A DNA stretch of 35,574 bases, taken from assembly GCA_029556475.1 (NCBI GenBank), contig JAKQEP010000161.1, positions 1 to 35,574 of the forward strand, in the 5' to 3' direction. The notes beneath the pieces were generated by a model. The model was not told where the DNA came from and did not search any database. It saw only the letters and a program-made list of their open reading frames with translations. The stretch is from Candidatus Atribacteria bacterium. Its GTDB lineage: Bacteria > Atribacterota > Phoenicimicrobiia > Phoenicimicrobiales > Stramentimicrobiaceae. Every line of letters begins with the position of its first letter. Within the stretch, counting starts at the first letter, position 1. Both the position numbers and the translations under genes were made by a program. This document shows, in pieces, positions 23,727 through 35,166 of the stretch.

Positions 23727-24695
23727 TTATAAGTAAATTTTTATAGCTAATATTGCGAAAAATCCTTCTATTATCATAAAAACAATAACTAAATTTCTTT
23801 CCGTAATTCCATTGAATATCCTCATAATCCATTGGGCAAACCCTACCGGACCACTTTCAGGACAATACAGTTTACCCCCTTTATATATGCCCCACCAATT
23901 TTCACTGGGAAATCTATTAAACGCTTTAAATAAAAAATCAATAAAATAAGGGATAATTAAAATAACACCGGCTGTTTGAAAGTTTCCAATTATTGCTACA
24001 CTGGCCAGGGTTGCCCCGATAGAAAGAGTCCCCACATCACCAATTAATACTTTAGCAGGATACCAGTTATACCTTAAAGTAGCCAGCATGGAACCGAGTA
24101 TGGGGAGCAATATAATGATAACTGTTATTTTTGATTTGATAATTGATAGAATTAAAAGGCTGATAAACATGACCAATCCCATTCCAATTTCCAGTCCATT
24201 AAAACCAGCCAGCATATTGACTGCATTTACTGCTCCCGTCATTCCCATTGGTAATAAGAATAATGTATAAAACAATCCAAAATCAATTTTACCGACAAAG
24301 GGTATTATCATAGTTGTGTGACCTGCCTCTAAAGCAATTAGGGGAAGAGATGCCAGTGCCGGTATGATTGCTTTGACAAGCTGAGGCATAGAAATTAAAT
24401 CATCAATAGTGCCAATAATTATTATAAATAGTTCTACTGATAAAACAGTCAAAATAGTAACCAGGGGTACTGAAGGAAATAGATTAAAAAAGGTTTTCAA
24501 AGCAATTACCAGAATAAGGCCCAGACCAAACCCCAGTACCATAATCAATCCACCCATTTCGGCAATACTTTCATTTTCAGGCTTATTCTGGTTTTTTCCA
24601 TAAATACCTGCTTTTTCTAATAAGGGAATGACCAGGGGTAGTGAAATAAAAACACTAATAAAGGAAGTAAAAAAAATTAATAGATAAATTAGCAT
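23727..24695 (-). CDS. Alg7/DPAGT1-like polyprenyl-phosphate HexNAc-1-P transferase (copy 2)
   Basis: A 322-residue paralogue of the transferase at 18925-19887, with the same membrane layout. Shared blocks are IAEMGGL, DDLISMPQ, NAVNMLAGFNGLEIGMG, YNWYPAKVLIGDVGTLSIG and KGGKLYCPESG. NGITERNLV near the end matches the ERNLT tail of eukaryotic DPAGT1. It would also start a lipid-linked glycan. The two copies differ enough to be old paralogues, perhaps with different sugar donors. No convincing ribosome binding site precedes the ATG; instead a fragment of a mazF gene abuts it, so its original 5' region may have been lost or replaced. Confidence 0.85.
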   Translation of the reverse strand: MLIYLLIFFTSFISVFISLPLVIPLLEKAGIYGKNQNKPENESIAEMGGLIMVLGFGLGLILVIALKTFFNLFPSVPLVTILTVLSVELFIIIIGTIDDLISMPQLVKAIIPALASLPLIALEAGHTTMIIPFVGKIDFGLFYTLFLLPMGMTGAVNAVNMLAGFNGLEIGMGLVMFISLLILSIIKSKITVIIILLPILGSMLATLRYNWYPAKVLIGDVGTLSIGATLASVAIIGNFQTAGVILIIPYFIDFLFKAFNRFPSENWWGIYKGGKLYCPESGPVGFAQWIMRIFNGITERNLVIVFMIIEGFFAILAIKIYL

Positions 24696-24711
24696 TTTTT
24701 TTTCTGATGGA

Positions 24712-24741
24712 GTTAGTCCACCAAATATCTCCTTTTGACAT
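24712..24741 (-). pseudogene. mazF-like toxin remnant (first ten codons)
   Basis: One base after the stop of the antitoxin remnant, an ATG (24741) begins MSKGDIWWTN, the typical opening of MazF/PemK toxins (KRGDIWWV). The similarity ends there and the sequence runs into the start of the downstream transferase gene. The rest of the toxin is missing. Confidence 0.5.
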
Positions 24742-24742
24742 C

Positions 24743-24987
24743 TTATTGAAAATCCTTTTCCAGGACTTGATATTCTTCTTTTTCTAATTCAGCTATGTCG
24801 CCAACTTCTTCAGGTATTTCTTTATAACCTCTTATATATTTTTTAATCATATCTTCCTGGTTTTTACTTTCAAAAAAACATTTAATCATACCTTCTATTG
24901 GAGCGTTCCTATTATTATTTCTTTTCCTTTTTCATTTTCCAATTTTTTAAAACTATTTTCATCAATAGTGATAGTGAAACGAATACC
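24743..24987 (-). pseudogene. degraded MazE/ribbon-helix-helix-like antitoxin
   Basis: The 3' part reads YIRGYKEIPEEVGDIAELE then KEEYQVLEKDF, a pattern I associate with the C-terminus of antitoxins paired with MazF. It is out of frame with the preceding NQEDMIK across an A8 run. Further 5', another frame gives RFTITIDENSFKKLENEKG, like the ribbon-helix-helix strand and first helix, then hits stops. So several lesions separate the parts. The spacing to the mazF remnant (TAA-G-ATG) is that of a normal antitoxin-toxin operon. Confidence 0.45.
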
Positions 24988-25075
24988 AGTAATTCTTCCA
25001 GCCCATTTAAAAAATAATCTATAAATATTAAAATAAAAAGAAATATTTTATATTCAACTGTTATGCTATTGCTTG

Positions 25076-27312
<2,237 letters not shown>

Positions 27313-27333
27313 CTAACAATAGTAAAATTAGCC

Positions 27334-28386
27334 CTACCCAACCGTAAAATTATTCTCTGTCCAGTTAATACCCTTTTCTTTTAAAATCTTCTTACCTTCA
27401 CCAGGTGAATCCAATCCTGTCAATTCTAAATCACTATCAACCATTATCTTTACTAATTCTTTAAAAGAAATTCTGGGCTCCCATCCTAACACTCTCCTTG
27501 CCTTAGAGGCATCAGCTAATAATAGCTCTACTTCAGTTGGTCTAAAATATCTCGGATCTATCTCTACATATTCCTTCCAATCCAATCCAACATATTTAAA
27601 TACTTCTTCTAAAAAATCTTTCACAGAATGAGTCTCACCGGTTCCAATTACATAATCATCTGGCTTATCCTGTTGCAACATCATCCACATTGCCTCCACA
27701 TAATCAGGAGCATAGCCCCAGTCTCTCCTGGCTTCCAAATTACCCAGATAGAGCTTCTTATCCTTCCCGGCAAGAATCCTGGCCAATCCTCTGGTAATCT
27801 TTCGGGTAACAAAGGTCTCCCCTCTCCGGGGACTCTCATGGTTAAAAAGGATACCGTTACAGGCAAATAATTTATATCCTTCCCGGTAATTACGTACCAT
27901 CCAATAAGAATAAATTTTTGCTGCCGCATAAGGGCTTCTCGCCCTGAAGGGAGTATCTTCGTTTTGGGGAGCAGGAGCGTCTCCATACATCTCACTACTG
28001 GATGCCTGGTAAAACTTGCATTTCACCCCGCTTCTCCTTATTGCTTCTAAAATCCGGGTGGTTCCCAAACCGGTAATATCCCCGGTATACTCCGGCATAT
28101 CAAAACTCACCCGCACATGACTCTGTGCTCCTAAGTGATATATTTCATCTGGCTTAATATTATAAATAAGATTGGTAAGTTCTGAAGAGTCACTTAAATC
28201 TCCATAATGGAGCAACAATCTGACTCCACTTTTATGTGGGTCTTTATAGATATGGTCTATTCTACCGGTATTAAAAGTACTGGCACGTCTGATAATGCCG
28301 TGCACCTCATAACCTTTGGAAAGCAAAAATTCAGCTAAATAGCTTCCATCCTGCCCGGTAATCCCGGTAATAAGTGCCCTTTTCAT
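27334..28386 (-). CDS. gmd: GDP-mannose 4,6-dehydratase
   Basis: A 350-residue dehydratase that turns GDP-D-mannose into GDP-4-keto-6-deoxymannose. The NADP-binding loop is [31 protein letters not shown] and [16 protein letters not shown] are Gmd signatures. The catalytic Ser/Glu are in [13 protein letters not shown], and the Tyr-Lys are in [29 protein letters not shown] binds the sugar nucleotide. The length is normal. AGAAGG precedes the ATG. It stands 30 bases ahead of fcl, so the pair forms the GDP-fucose branch fed by ManC. Confidence 0.96.
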   Translation of the reverse strand: MKRALITGITGQDGSYLAEFLLSKGYEVHGIIRRASTFNTGRIDHIYKDPHKSGVRLLLHYGDLSDSSELTNLIYNIKPDEIYHLGAQSHVRVSFDMPEYTGDITGLGTTRILEAIRRSGVKCKFYQASSSEMYGDAPAPQNEDTPFRARSPYAAAKIYSYWMVRNYREGYKLFACNGILFNHESPRRGETFVTRKITRGLARILAGKDKKLYLGNLEARRDWGYAPDYVEAMWMMLQQDKPDDYVIGTGETHSVKDFLEEVFKYVGLDWKEYVEIDPRYFRPTEVELLLADASKARRVLGWEPRISFKELVKIMVDSDLELTGLDSPGEGKKILKEKGINWTENNFTVG

Positions 28387-28425
28387 AATCCTTCTCCCTT
28401 CAATTTTTGTTGTTCACTCAGATTT

Positions 28426-29535
28426 TTACACAGAATCATATACTTCTAATGTTTTTTTACAGGTATTTTCCCAGGTAAATTTCTTCACATTTTCTAATCC
28501 TTTTTTAATCAACTCTTTTCTGGTATTAAGATCTAACAAATTGTATAAAGATTTTTCTAAATCTTCAACATTATTGGGATTAAAGTAGATTGCTGCTTCT
28601 CCAGCAACTTCAGGTAAGCTTGATGTGTTAGAACATAATACAGGACACCCTGCTTTCATTGCTTCCAGTACCGGCATTCCAAATCCCTCATATAGGGAGG
28701 GATAAACAAATCCCGTGCAATGATTGTAAATGTAATTTAATTCTTCTTGATTTACATTGTTTAACTTTATAACGGTTTCGTTTATACCCAATTCATTAAT
28801 TATTCTATTCTCAATATCCGTAAAATTACCTCCACCGGCTACTAATAATTTTGGGCAATCGGGAACATTTTTTATTAACTTTGCATATGCTCTTAGCAAA
28901 GAGATAAAATTTTTGTAACCCTGCCTGTTTCCTAAATAAAAATAATATGAATTATAATAAATTTTTTGATTTTGTATTTTTAAAAAGGGTTTTTTATCAT
29001 TTACAACATAAAAATCATTGCTTACACCATGCCAGACAACCTGCTTTTTTTTACCCTTAAACTCAGGAAAATATTTCATCATATCATCCAAAGTATTTTT
29101 TGAAATCCCGATTATATAAACAGAGTTTTTTAAGGCAAAATATTTCTGCCGGTTATGTATAACCCTTCTTACATTATATTTTGATAAAAACTTTTCATAC
29201 ATAAAATCATGGACTGTAGTAATATTTTTTACATCATCCTGGGAGTAACGATAATAACTGGAGTGAAAGATATCAAAACCATATATTTTCTTTATTTTAT
29301 TAACTGGTAAATATCTTTTAATTCTAAGAGGTATCTTACTTTTATCATCAATACAACGATTTTCGGGTAGTGTTAACAATTTTCCATAGACATTTTTCTC
29401 TGCTTTGCTATCCATATAAAAAAAAATGCTATCTTCTTTCACAAATTTGTTTAATAGATTGAACCAGTAATTACTTATTCCTCCGATTTCCTGCAAACAA
29501 AATATTATATTATCTAATAAAATATTATTTTTCAT
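28426..29535 (-). CDS. GT4 family glycosyltransferase
   Basis: A 369-residue GT-B glycosyltransferase related to mannosyltransferases of O-antigen pathways. The acceptor side includes [15 protein letters not shown] and [11 protein letters not shown]. The donor domain starts near [14 protein letters not shown], where the usual G-x-R/K-x-x-KN motif is present. It ends with [20 protein letters not shown], the complete E-x7-E motif, and [18 protein letters not shown]. It stands directly upstream of gmd. The ribosome binding site is weak. A GDP-mannose or GDP-fucose donor would suit the context. Confidence 0.9.
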   Translation of the reverse strand: MKNNILLDNIIFCLQEIGGISNYWFNLLNKFVKEDSIFFYMDSKAEKNVYGKLLTLPENRCIDDKSKIPLRIKRYLPVNKIKKIYGFDIFHSSYYRYSQDDVKNITTVHDFMYEKFLSKYNVRRVIHNRQKYFALKNSVYIIGISKNTLDDMMKYFPEFKGKKKQVVWHGVSNDFYVVNDKKPFLKIQNQKIYYNSYYFYLGNRQGYKNFISLLRAYAKLIKNVPDCPKLLVAGGGNFTDIENRIINELGINETVIKLNNVNQEELNYIYNHCTGFVYPSLYEGFGMPVLEAMKAGCPVLCSNTSSLPEVAGEAAIYFNPNNVEDLEKSLYNLLDLNTRKELIKKGLENVKKFTWENTCKKTLEVYDSV

Positions 29536-29742
29536 TTATTAATTTTATCCAATTCCTTTATTAAAGGTGCAGCTAACCTTTGCTGCTCTACCTTTTAAAA
29601 AACTATGGATTTACTGTTAATATCTTCTTCCTTGTGATAAATAGCAACCTTTGTTGAAAAAGAATAAGGTTATCCTTCTAAGTAATAAGAATATTCAAGA
29701 AATAATTTAGGAAAGGAAAGCGTAGAAAAATTATATTTAGAT

Positions 29743-30576
29743 TTATTTTTCACTTTTAATACTATATTTTCGCTCTAATAAAATATTGTATATTCTTTTC
29801 GGTAAAATACTCTTTAAAAGAGATTTAACAAAATTCTCCATTAGTAAAGATAAATAATAAATATTGATTATTACAGATTCATTTGAATATTTTTTAACCG
29901 TTTTCCAGCGAGATAAAATACTACCAATTCTGTTAATATCAGATAAACCACCCGCCAATATTTCAGCAACTGGAAAATTTAGATAATAAAATTTATATCC
30001 CTTTAAATAACATCGATAAATAAATTCAAAGTCCCCGACAATTTTATTGTCAATATTAAACTTATATTCTTTAAAAACCTCAATATTGGTAAAAAGACTT
30101 TGATGAGAAAAGACCATTCCCTTCCAAAGTTCTTCAATCTTCCTGGCTTTTGCAATTCTTGAAAATCCACTGTTATAGGTAACTTTACAATCACCATATA
30201 TGAAATCAACAAAATAGTTTTTTTGATAAAAAATATTTTCCAATGTATTGCTTTTATAAAACCTATCACCTGAATTTAAAAATATTGTCCATTCACCTTT
30301 AGCCAACCCTGCACCCTTATTCATAGCATCATAGACACCTTTATCGGGCTCACTAATCAAAATACTAATATGTTCTTTATAATTCTGAATTATTTTTAAA
30401 GTGTTATCAGTTGAACCACCATCTACTATAATGTACTCATATTTTTTATATGTTTGATTTAAAACTGATTCAATAGTATCGGTAATAAACTTCTCGCTGT
30501 TATAGCAAACAGTAATTATCGAAACTAAGGGAAGTAAATTATCTGATATAGCTTCATTTTGTACTTTTTTATCCAT
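29743..30576 (-). CDS. GT2 family glycosyltransferase (WcaE-like)
   Basis: A 277-residue GT-A-fold inverting transferase. The nucleotide-binding part is SIITVCYNSEKFI to IVDGGSTDNTL. EPDKGVYDAMNKGAGLAKGEW is typical of the WcaE-like branch, and FLNSGDRF replaces the more common DXD. GMVFSHQSLF is the acceptor-side motif. There is no membrane domain apart from a hydrophobic C-terminal patch. The ATG follows AAGG. About 200 bases of empty AT-rich sequence separate it from the next gene downstream, more than between other genes of the cluster. Confidence 0.88.
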   Translation of the reverse strand: MDKKVQNEAISDNLLPLVSIITVCYNSEKFITDTIESVLNQTYKKYEYIIVDGGSTDNTLKIIQNYKEHISILISEPDKGVYDAMNKGAGLAKGEWTIFLNSGDRFYKSNTLENIFYQKNYFVDFIYGDCKVTYNSGFSRIAKARKIEELWKGMVFSHQSLFTNIEVFKEYKFNIDNKIVGDFEFIYRCYLKGYKFYYLNFPVAEILAGGLSDINRIGSILSRWKTVKKYSNESVIINIYYLSLLMENFVKSLLKSILPKRIYNILLERKYSIKSEK

Positions 30577-30656
30577 AATTTAGCCTTGTCCTTGAGGTAC
30601 ATTAATTTAAATTACACTATATTTTGAATCTAACGAGAAGATTATTAGCAACAAAT

Positions 30657-31643
30657 TCATTTTATTTTCTGATAAATTTTAGACAATAAACAATATAGTT
30701 CCGGATAGATTTTAAATAGTAATAATGCAACATGCCTTTTTTTAAATCCGACATCTCTATAAACTTTTCCATCAATAAGAGAATAATAATTTTTAAACTC
30801 ATAAATCAGTTTCTTGAAATATTTTTTTTGTTTTTCTTTAGGAAGTGAGGCTTTTATTTCTTTATACAATCTCAATATATGCTCTACAATATATAGTGCT
30901 GCATATGAAGATAAATCTTCAAATCTTGTTCTATAGAAGTCATATACATCTTTACCAGATAAAATTATATCTAAGCTATCATCGCTAAAGGGTGAATTGA
31001 GTGCACTCCTTTTGTGCTTGACATAGTAATAATAACAACCTTCTATAGTTGCCTTTCTCTTAATTAAATAAGCGGCTATGGCATTTACCCAATAATCTTC
31101 ACCAAATCTATATATAGGAAATCTAATACTTTTAAATAAAGTTTTTCTATATAATTTATTTGCATTGGAATGTGTAGCATTCTTGCCTTGCAAAAAATCT
31201 TTACTACAATCATAATTTCCATTAATAATATTATTTTTTAGTGGGAAAGATAAAATAACCATGTATTGTTCATTAACTAAATTATAGCCGCACTCTATAA
31301 TATCGGAATCATTTTTTAGTGTTGCTTCGATTAATAGTCTATACATATCTTTGTGGATATAGTCATCGCTATCTACAAATCCGATATAATCTCCTGATGC
31401 TACATCCAAGCCGCTATTTCTGGCAGAAGAAACACCACCATTTTCTTTATCGATAATAATTATTCTTTCATCATTCTCAGCAAATTTATTGCAGATGTCG
31501 ATAGAATTATCAGTAGAACCATCGTTTACCAGAATTATTTCAAGATTTTTATAAGATTGGTTACGTATACTACTTATACATTTATGCAAATATTTTGCTG
31601 TATTGAAAATGGGAACAATCACTGATATTTTTAAATTTTTCAT
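30657..31643 (-). CDS. GT2 family glycosyltransferase
   Basis: A 328-residue GT-A glycosyltransferase. The N-terminus SVIVPIFNTAKYLHKCI leads to VNDGSTDNS, then GGVSSARNSGLDVASGDY and the metal-binding GFVDSDDYI (about 93-101). The C-terminal 130 residues are basic and aromatic-rich and differ from the other GT2 proteins here; they probably set the acceptor. The protein belongs to the EpsH/EpsJ-like group of exopolysaccharide transferases. It looks intact. Confidence 0.88.
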   Translation of the reverse strand: MKNLKISVIVPIFNTAKYLHKCISSIRNQSYKNLEIILVNDGSTDNSIDICNKFAENDERIIIIDKENGGVSSARNSGLDVASGDYIGFVDSDDYIHKDMYRLLIEATLKNDSDIIECGYNLVNEQYMVILSFPLKNNIINGNYDCSKDFLQGKNATHSNANKLYRKTLFKSIRFPIYRFGEDYWVNAIAAYLIKRKATIEGCYYYYVKHKRSALNSPFSDDSLDIILSGKDVYDFYRTRFEDLSSYAALYIVEHILRLYKEIKASLPKEKQKKYFKKLIYEFKNYYSLIDGKVYRDVGFKKRHVALLLFKIYPELYCLLSKIYQKIK

Positions 31644-31714
31644 TGTTATTCTTTTTAACCCTGGTACAGTATTTTAAATAATTCAATATTTTTATTATAA
31701 CAATTTATCTATTC

Positions 31715-32653
31715 TTAGTAATAAATGGTAATTCCTTCAATATTTCTTACTCTTCTTTTTAAGATTATTTTCTTATGGATTTTTGGATTTAAAAGAGAGA
31801 ATAACAAATGGAAGTAGTTACTTCTTTTAAATGGGATAAATTTTATAGAATTTAAAAAATATTTTCGGGCCTTATTTATTTCCCCATCTAGGGAATAAAG
31901 TACTCCTAAATGATTATAATGAAACCCAATTGCTTGGAAATTCTTTAACAAATCCAAATAATACTTTTTTAATATTATCTCTCTTGATAATATTTTGTTG
32001 TTTATGTTAGTTGAAATCTGATTTCCATGAATATAATATTTCGCTAAAGTTTCTTTCAAAAAATCAAATTTATAGTATTTTGCAATTCTAATCCACAAAT
32101 CCCAATCTTGACAGCTAAGTAGTGTTTCATCAAATAAACCTGCCTTTTCAAAACATATTTTTCTTATAAGAGGAGTTGGGCTTCCTAAAATGTTACTCTT
32201 TAGTATATTTTTATAGATGTCTCCTTTAAAAATAGGAATAATTTTACTTAATACTTCTCCATTTTGTTCTAATACTTCATAATAACCACTATAGACTAAC
32301 CCAATATTATCAGATAATTTTTTAAATACATTGATTTGTTTTTCCAATTTTTCAGGTAACCATTCGTCATCTGAATCCAGAAAGGCTATGTATTCCCCTC
32401 GGGAAGTTTTGATTCCGGTATTCCTGGCAGCAGAACCACCTTTATTTTTATCGTGTTTAAGGTAGATTATTCGATTATCTTTTTTTTGGAATTCTTTAAT
32501 TACATCATCGGTATTGTCTATAGAGCAATCATCTATTATTATTAATTCAAAGTCCTGATAGGTTTGATTTAATACACTCTCAATTGCTCGCCCTATCAGA
32601 TGAGCTCTATTATAAGTTGGTATTACTACACTTACTTTTGGATTTATTTTCAT
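31715..32653 (-). CDS. GT2 family glycosyltransferase with helical C-terminus
   Basis: A GT-A glycosyltransferase of about 312 residues from the ATG at 32653; an in-frame TTG at 32671 is an alternative start. VVIPTYNRAHLIGRAI, IDDCSIDNTDDV, GGSAARNTGIKTSRGEY and FLDSDDEW are the donor- and metal-binding elements, and LLSCQDWDLWIRIAKYY is the usual acceptor-side motif. After about residue 230 a helical segment, YHLGVLY..GEINKARKYFLNS-like, resembles a single tetratricopeptide-type repeat. Such tails occur on some surface-glycan transferases. Its sugar is unknown. Confidence 0.87.
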   Translation of the reverse strand: MKINPKVSVVIPTYNRAHLIGRAIESVLNQTYQDFELIIIDDCSIDNTDDVIKEFQKKDNRIIYLKHDKNKGGSAARNTGIKTSRGEYIAFLDSDDEWLPEKLEKQINVFKKLSDNIGLVYSGYYEVLEQNGEVLSKIIPIFKGDIYKNILKSNILGSPTPLIRKICFEKAGLFDETLLSCQDWDLWIRIAKYYKFDFLKETLAKYYIHGNQISTNINNKILSREIILKKYYLDLLKNFQAIGFHYNHLGVLYSLDGEINKARKYFLNSIKFIPFKRSNYFHLLFSLLNPKIHKKIILKRRVRNIEGITIYY

Positions 32654-32754
32654 ATTAGTATTTTTCCTCAACTGGAAAAATTAATTTTCAGAGTACTCTA
32701 CTTAATAAGAGTTTTTGTAAAATTTTTTAATTAAATATTGTAAATAAAAAATAC

Positions 32755-32880
32755 TTATTTATTCAATAAGTTATCATAGAGGGCATCCAGTTTTTTTATT
32801 ATTTTTTCTGATTCAAATTTTCTTTTTATTTTCATATATGCTTGATTTCCAATTTCTGGATAGTCCCAAGCTGTCTGTGT
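32755..32880 (-). pseudogene. C-terminal end of the GT4 gene beyond its premature stop
   Basis: Directly after the TAA at 32883-32881 the same frame continues as TQTAWDYPEIGNQAY, then KIKRKFESEKIIKKLDALYD, and ends at TAA 32757-32755. This is the usual GT4 C-terminal helix that closes over the acceptor domain. A single base change at the stop would restore one 360-residue protein. Confidence 0.75.
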
Positions 32881-33837
32881 TTATTCATATAGACTGTCAA
32901 TATTATCGGGTTCAAATAAAAAACCATCTATTCCATCATCAATAATCTCTTTAGGCCCAGCATTGTTTGCTGCTACAATAGCTTTTTTGCAGCTCATTGC
33001 TTCTATTAAAGCTATTGAAAATGTTTCATTTTTACTTGTTAGTACAAACACTCTAGCTGCACTGAAAATATCTAATACTAATTTATTAGGCAATGGACCT
33101 AAGCAAAGTACATTTTTGGGGATTTCTATTTTTAGAAAATTAATGATATTTTCTCTAAATATGCCGTTACCAATCATAATAAATTTTTTATCTGGCATTT
33201 TTTTGGCTAACTCTATAAAAAGATCAGGTCTTTTATTACGTCTGATATCGCCTGGAAATACAATAAAATCATCATAAAAAATATATTTTTCTCGAAAATT
33301 ATTTGGATTAGCACATTCAATTTTTTTTATATCAATACTATTTGGAATATAAACTGATTCTATTCCAACCTTTTTTAAAAAACTTTGTTGCCATTTTGCT
33401 ACCGAAATAACTACATCAGATTTTTTACAAGAATTATACATAAGCTCATTTAATCTTTTTTTCATATCCCATTCTCTGCTAGTATAACAGTCTTCTTTAA
33501 AATATATTTGATGAACTGTATGAATATATTTTGCTTTTCTTTTAGCTGGTTTGAGAAAAACCTCTGGCCAATATGGGTGTCCATGAAGATGAACAATTTT
33601 TGAGTTTGGGAAAACAACTCTACTAATAGCAATTCCATATATATCTGAATAAAATATATTAAATTTTTTTAATAAGGAAACATAAAGATTTTTTATTCTA
33701 TTACTACTATAACGAACACATAATTTATTTGGAATAATTGGGTTAAAATGATATTTTGAAAAATTGATTATATTATTTATATGTTGCGGTACTCCACCAT
33801 ATTCACCAATTAAAGGACCAATAAATATTTTATTCAT
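32881..33837 (-). CDS. GT4 family glycosyltransferase, truncated by an in-frame stop
   Basis: A GT-B glycosyltransferase that reads from MNKIFIGPLIGEYGGVPQHI through VHLHGHPYWPEVFL and IHTVHQIYFKE to the donor domain (FIVFPGDIRRNKRPDLFIELA). The E-x7-E region is SKNETFSIALIEAMSCKKAIV. It stops at codon 319 within DGFLFEPDNIDSLYE. The family normally continues for about 40 residues, and these are present in the same frame beyond the stop (32880-32755). So this is a nonsense mutation, not a naturally short enzyme. The missing C-terminal helix packs back on the N-terminal domain, so activity is doubtful unless the stop is read through. GAGGG lies upstream of the ATG. Confidence 0.85.
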   Translation of the reverse strand: MNKIFIGPLIGEYGGVPQHINNIINFSKYHFNPIIPNKLCVRYSSNRIKNLYVSLLKKFNIFYSDIYGIAISRVVFPNSKIVHLHGHPYWPEVFLKPAKRKAKYIHTVHQIYFKEDCYTSREWDMKKRLNELMYNSCKKSDVVISVAKWQQSFLKKVGIESVYIPNSIDIKKIECANPNNFREKYIFYDDFIVFPGDIRRNKRPDLFIELAKKMPDKKFIMIGNGIFRENIINFLKIEIPKNVLCLGPLPNKLVLDIFSAARVFVLTSKNETFSIALIEAMSCKKAIVAANNAGPKEIIDDGIDGFLFEPDNIDSLYE

Positions 33838-33927
33838 TTTTTTAAATCCCTCTACATTTACAAAATTAGTATTTATTATTTTTAATTGACTTTAGTAATA
33901 ACTGTTGTTTAATTTTATTTAATTATT

Positions 33928-35166
33928 TTATGGTTCCGTAATATCTTTATAATATAATTCCTGATATATTTTTACTAGCTGATTATTTAAATCTTGAATA
34001 TTGTATTTTTTTTCAATAAATTCTCTTCCACATCTTCCCATAGCAGGCCATATTTCTGGGTGTTCAATTAGATATTCTAACTTTTCTACTAATGCGTTTA
34101 TATCTTTTTCGGGAACTAGAAAACCTGATTTGCCATTAATTACACCTTCAGGAATACCATTATGCAAAGTTGATATAACCGGTAAGCCCATTGCTTGAGC
34201 TTCTTGAATTACTAGTGCTTGGCCTTCTCGATCCTCGTTTTTTGCCGTTACACTTGGTAAAACAAAAATATGTGATTGTTGATAAATCTCTAAAACTTCA
34301 TCCTGGTCAACAACACCTAAGAATTTTACATATCTTTCGAGATTTAAGTTTTTAACTAATTCTTTTAATTCATATCTTAAAGGGCCATCACCAGCAATTA
34401 TGTATTTAATTCCTTTATTTTTATGAATTACTTTAGCTATAGCTTCAATTATATATTTATGTCCTTTTTTTTCAACTAACCTTCCTATAGTTAATATCTT
34501 TATAGAATCATTTTTTTTAATCTTCTTTGTAGAAAATTTAAACCTTTCAACCCGAAGCCCTACAGGTAGGATTACTATTTTCTTCTCATCGCAGCCAATG
34601 TTTATTAACTGATCCTTAGTAAAATTAGTGTTGGCAATAAAAAGATCTCCTTTTTTAAACAAATAATTATAAATATTTTTACCTTTTATTTTGGGATAAC
34701 TATTGGCATCATGCCCATGAAAACTGGTTACATATTTTCCTGGAATGCCTATTTCTTTAAGTTTTATTCCAATATTTCCATTTGGACCAAAATGACAGTG
34801 AATTATATCAAATTTTTTATTTAAAAAAGGAACTACAGAATATAATAAATTTAAAGAAAAAGCCTCCTTTCCATATTTAAATAAATTTAATGAATTTAAT
34901 ATTACCAAAGGAGATTTGTGAAAATTTTTAAATATTATAAATAGAGCTTTTATTATTCGCTCAAATTTATTATGTGGTAAGTTAAAGTAATGAACCTTTT
35001 CTATAAGGTCATAGTTATACACATCAGAATGAATTTTTTTATCTTTGGGATTAGATTTGGCAAATATCTCAACTTCATGTCCCAAATCTATAAGTCCGGT
35101 TATCTGATTAAGGATAAAAGTTTCTGATAATACTGGAAACCTACTTACAATAAATGCAATTTTCAT
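33928..35166 (-). CDS. GT4 family glycosyltransferase (WcaL/AmsK-like)
   Basis: A 412-residue GT-B transferase. FIVSRFPVLSETFILNQI at the start and HCHFGPNGNIGIKLKE are typical of the WcaL/AmsK colanic-acid and amylovoran group. TSFHGHDANSYP follows. The donor domain begins at IKILTIGRLVEKKGHKYIIEA, and the motif VTAKNEDREGQALVIQEAQAMG carries the conserved glutamates. The protein looks complete. It is the first gene of the glycan cluster inside the window; upstream lies about 315 bases without a credible gene, so the cluster promoter may be there. Confidence 0.9.
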   Translation of the reverse strand: MKIAFIVSRFPVLSETFILNQITGLIDLGHEVEIFAKSNPKDKKIHSDVYNYDLIEKVHYFNLPHNKFERIIKALFIIFKNFHKSPLVILNSLNLFKYGKEAFSLNLLYSVVPFLNKKFDIIHCHFGPNGNIGIKLKEIGIPGKYVTSFHGHDANSYPKIKGKNIYNYLFKKGDLFIANTNFTKDQLINIGCDEKKIVILPVGLRVERFKFSTKKIKKNDSIKILTIGRLVEKKGHKYIIEAIAKVIHKNKGIKYIIAGDGPLRYELKELVKNLNLERYVKFLGVVDQDEVLEIYQQSHIFVLPSVTAKNEDREGQALVIQEAQAMGLPVISTLHNGIPEGVINGKSGFLVPEKDINALVEKLEYLIEHPEIWPAMGRCGREFIEKKYNIQDLNNQLVKIYQELYYKDITEP

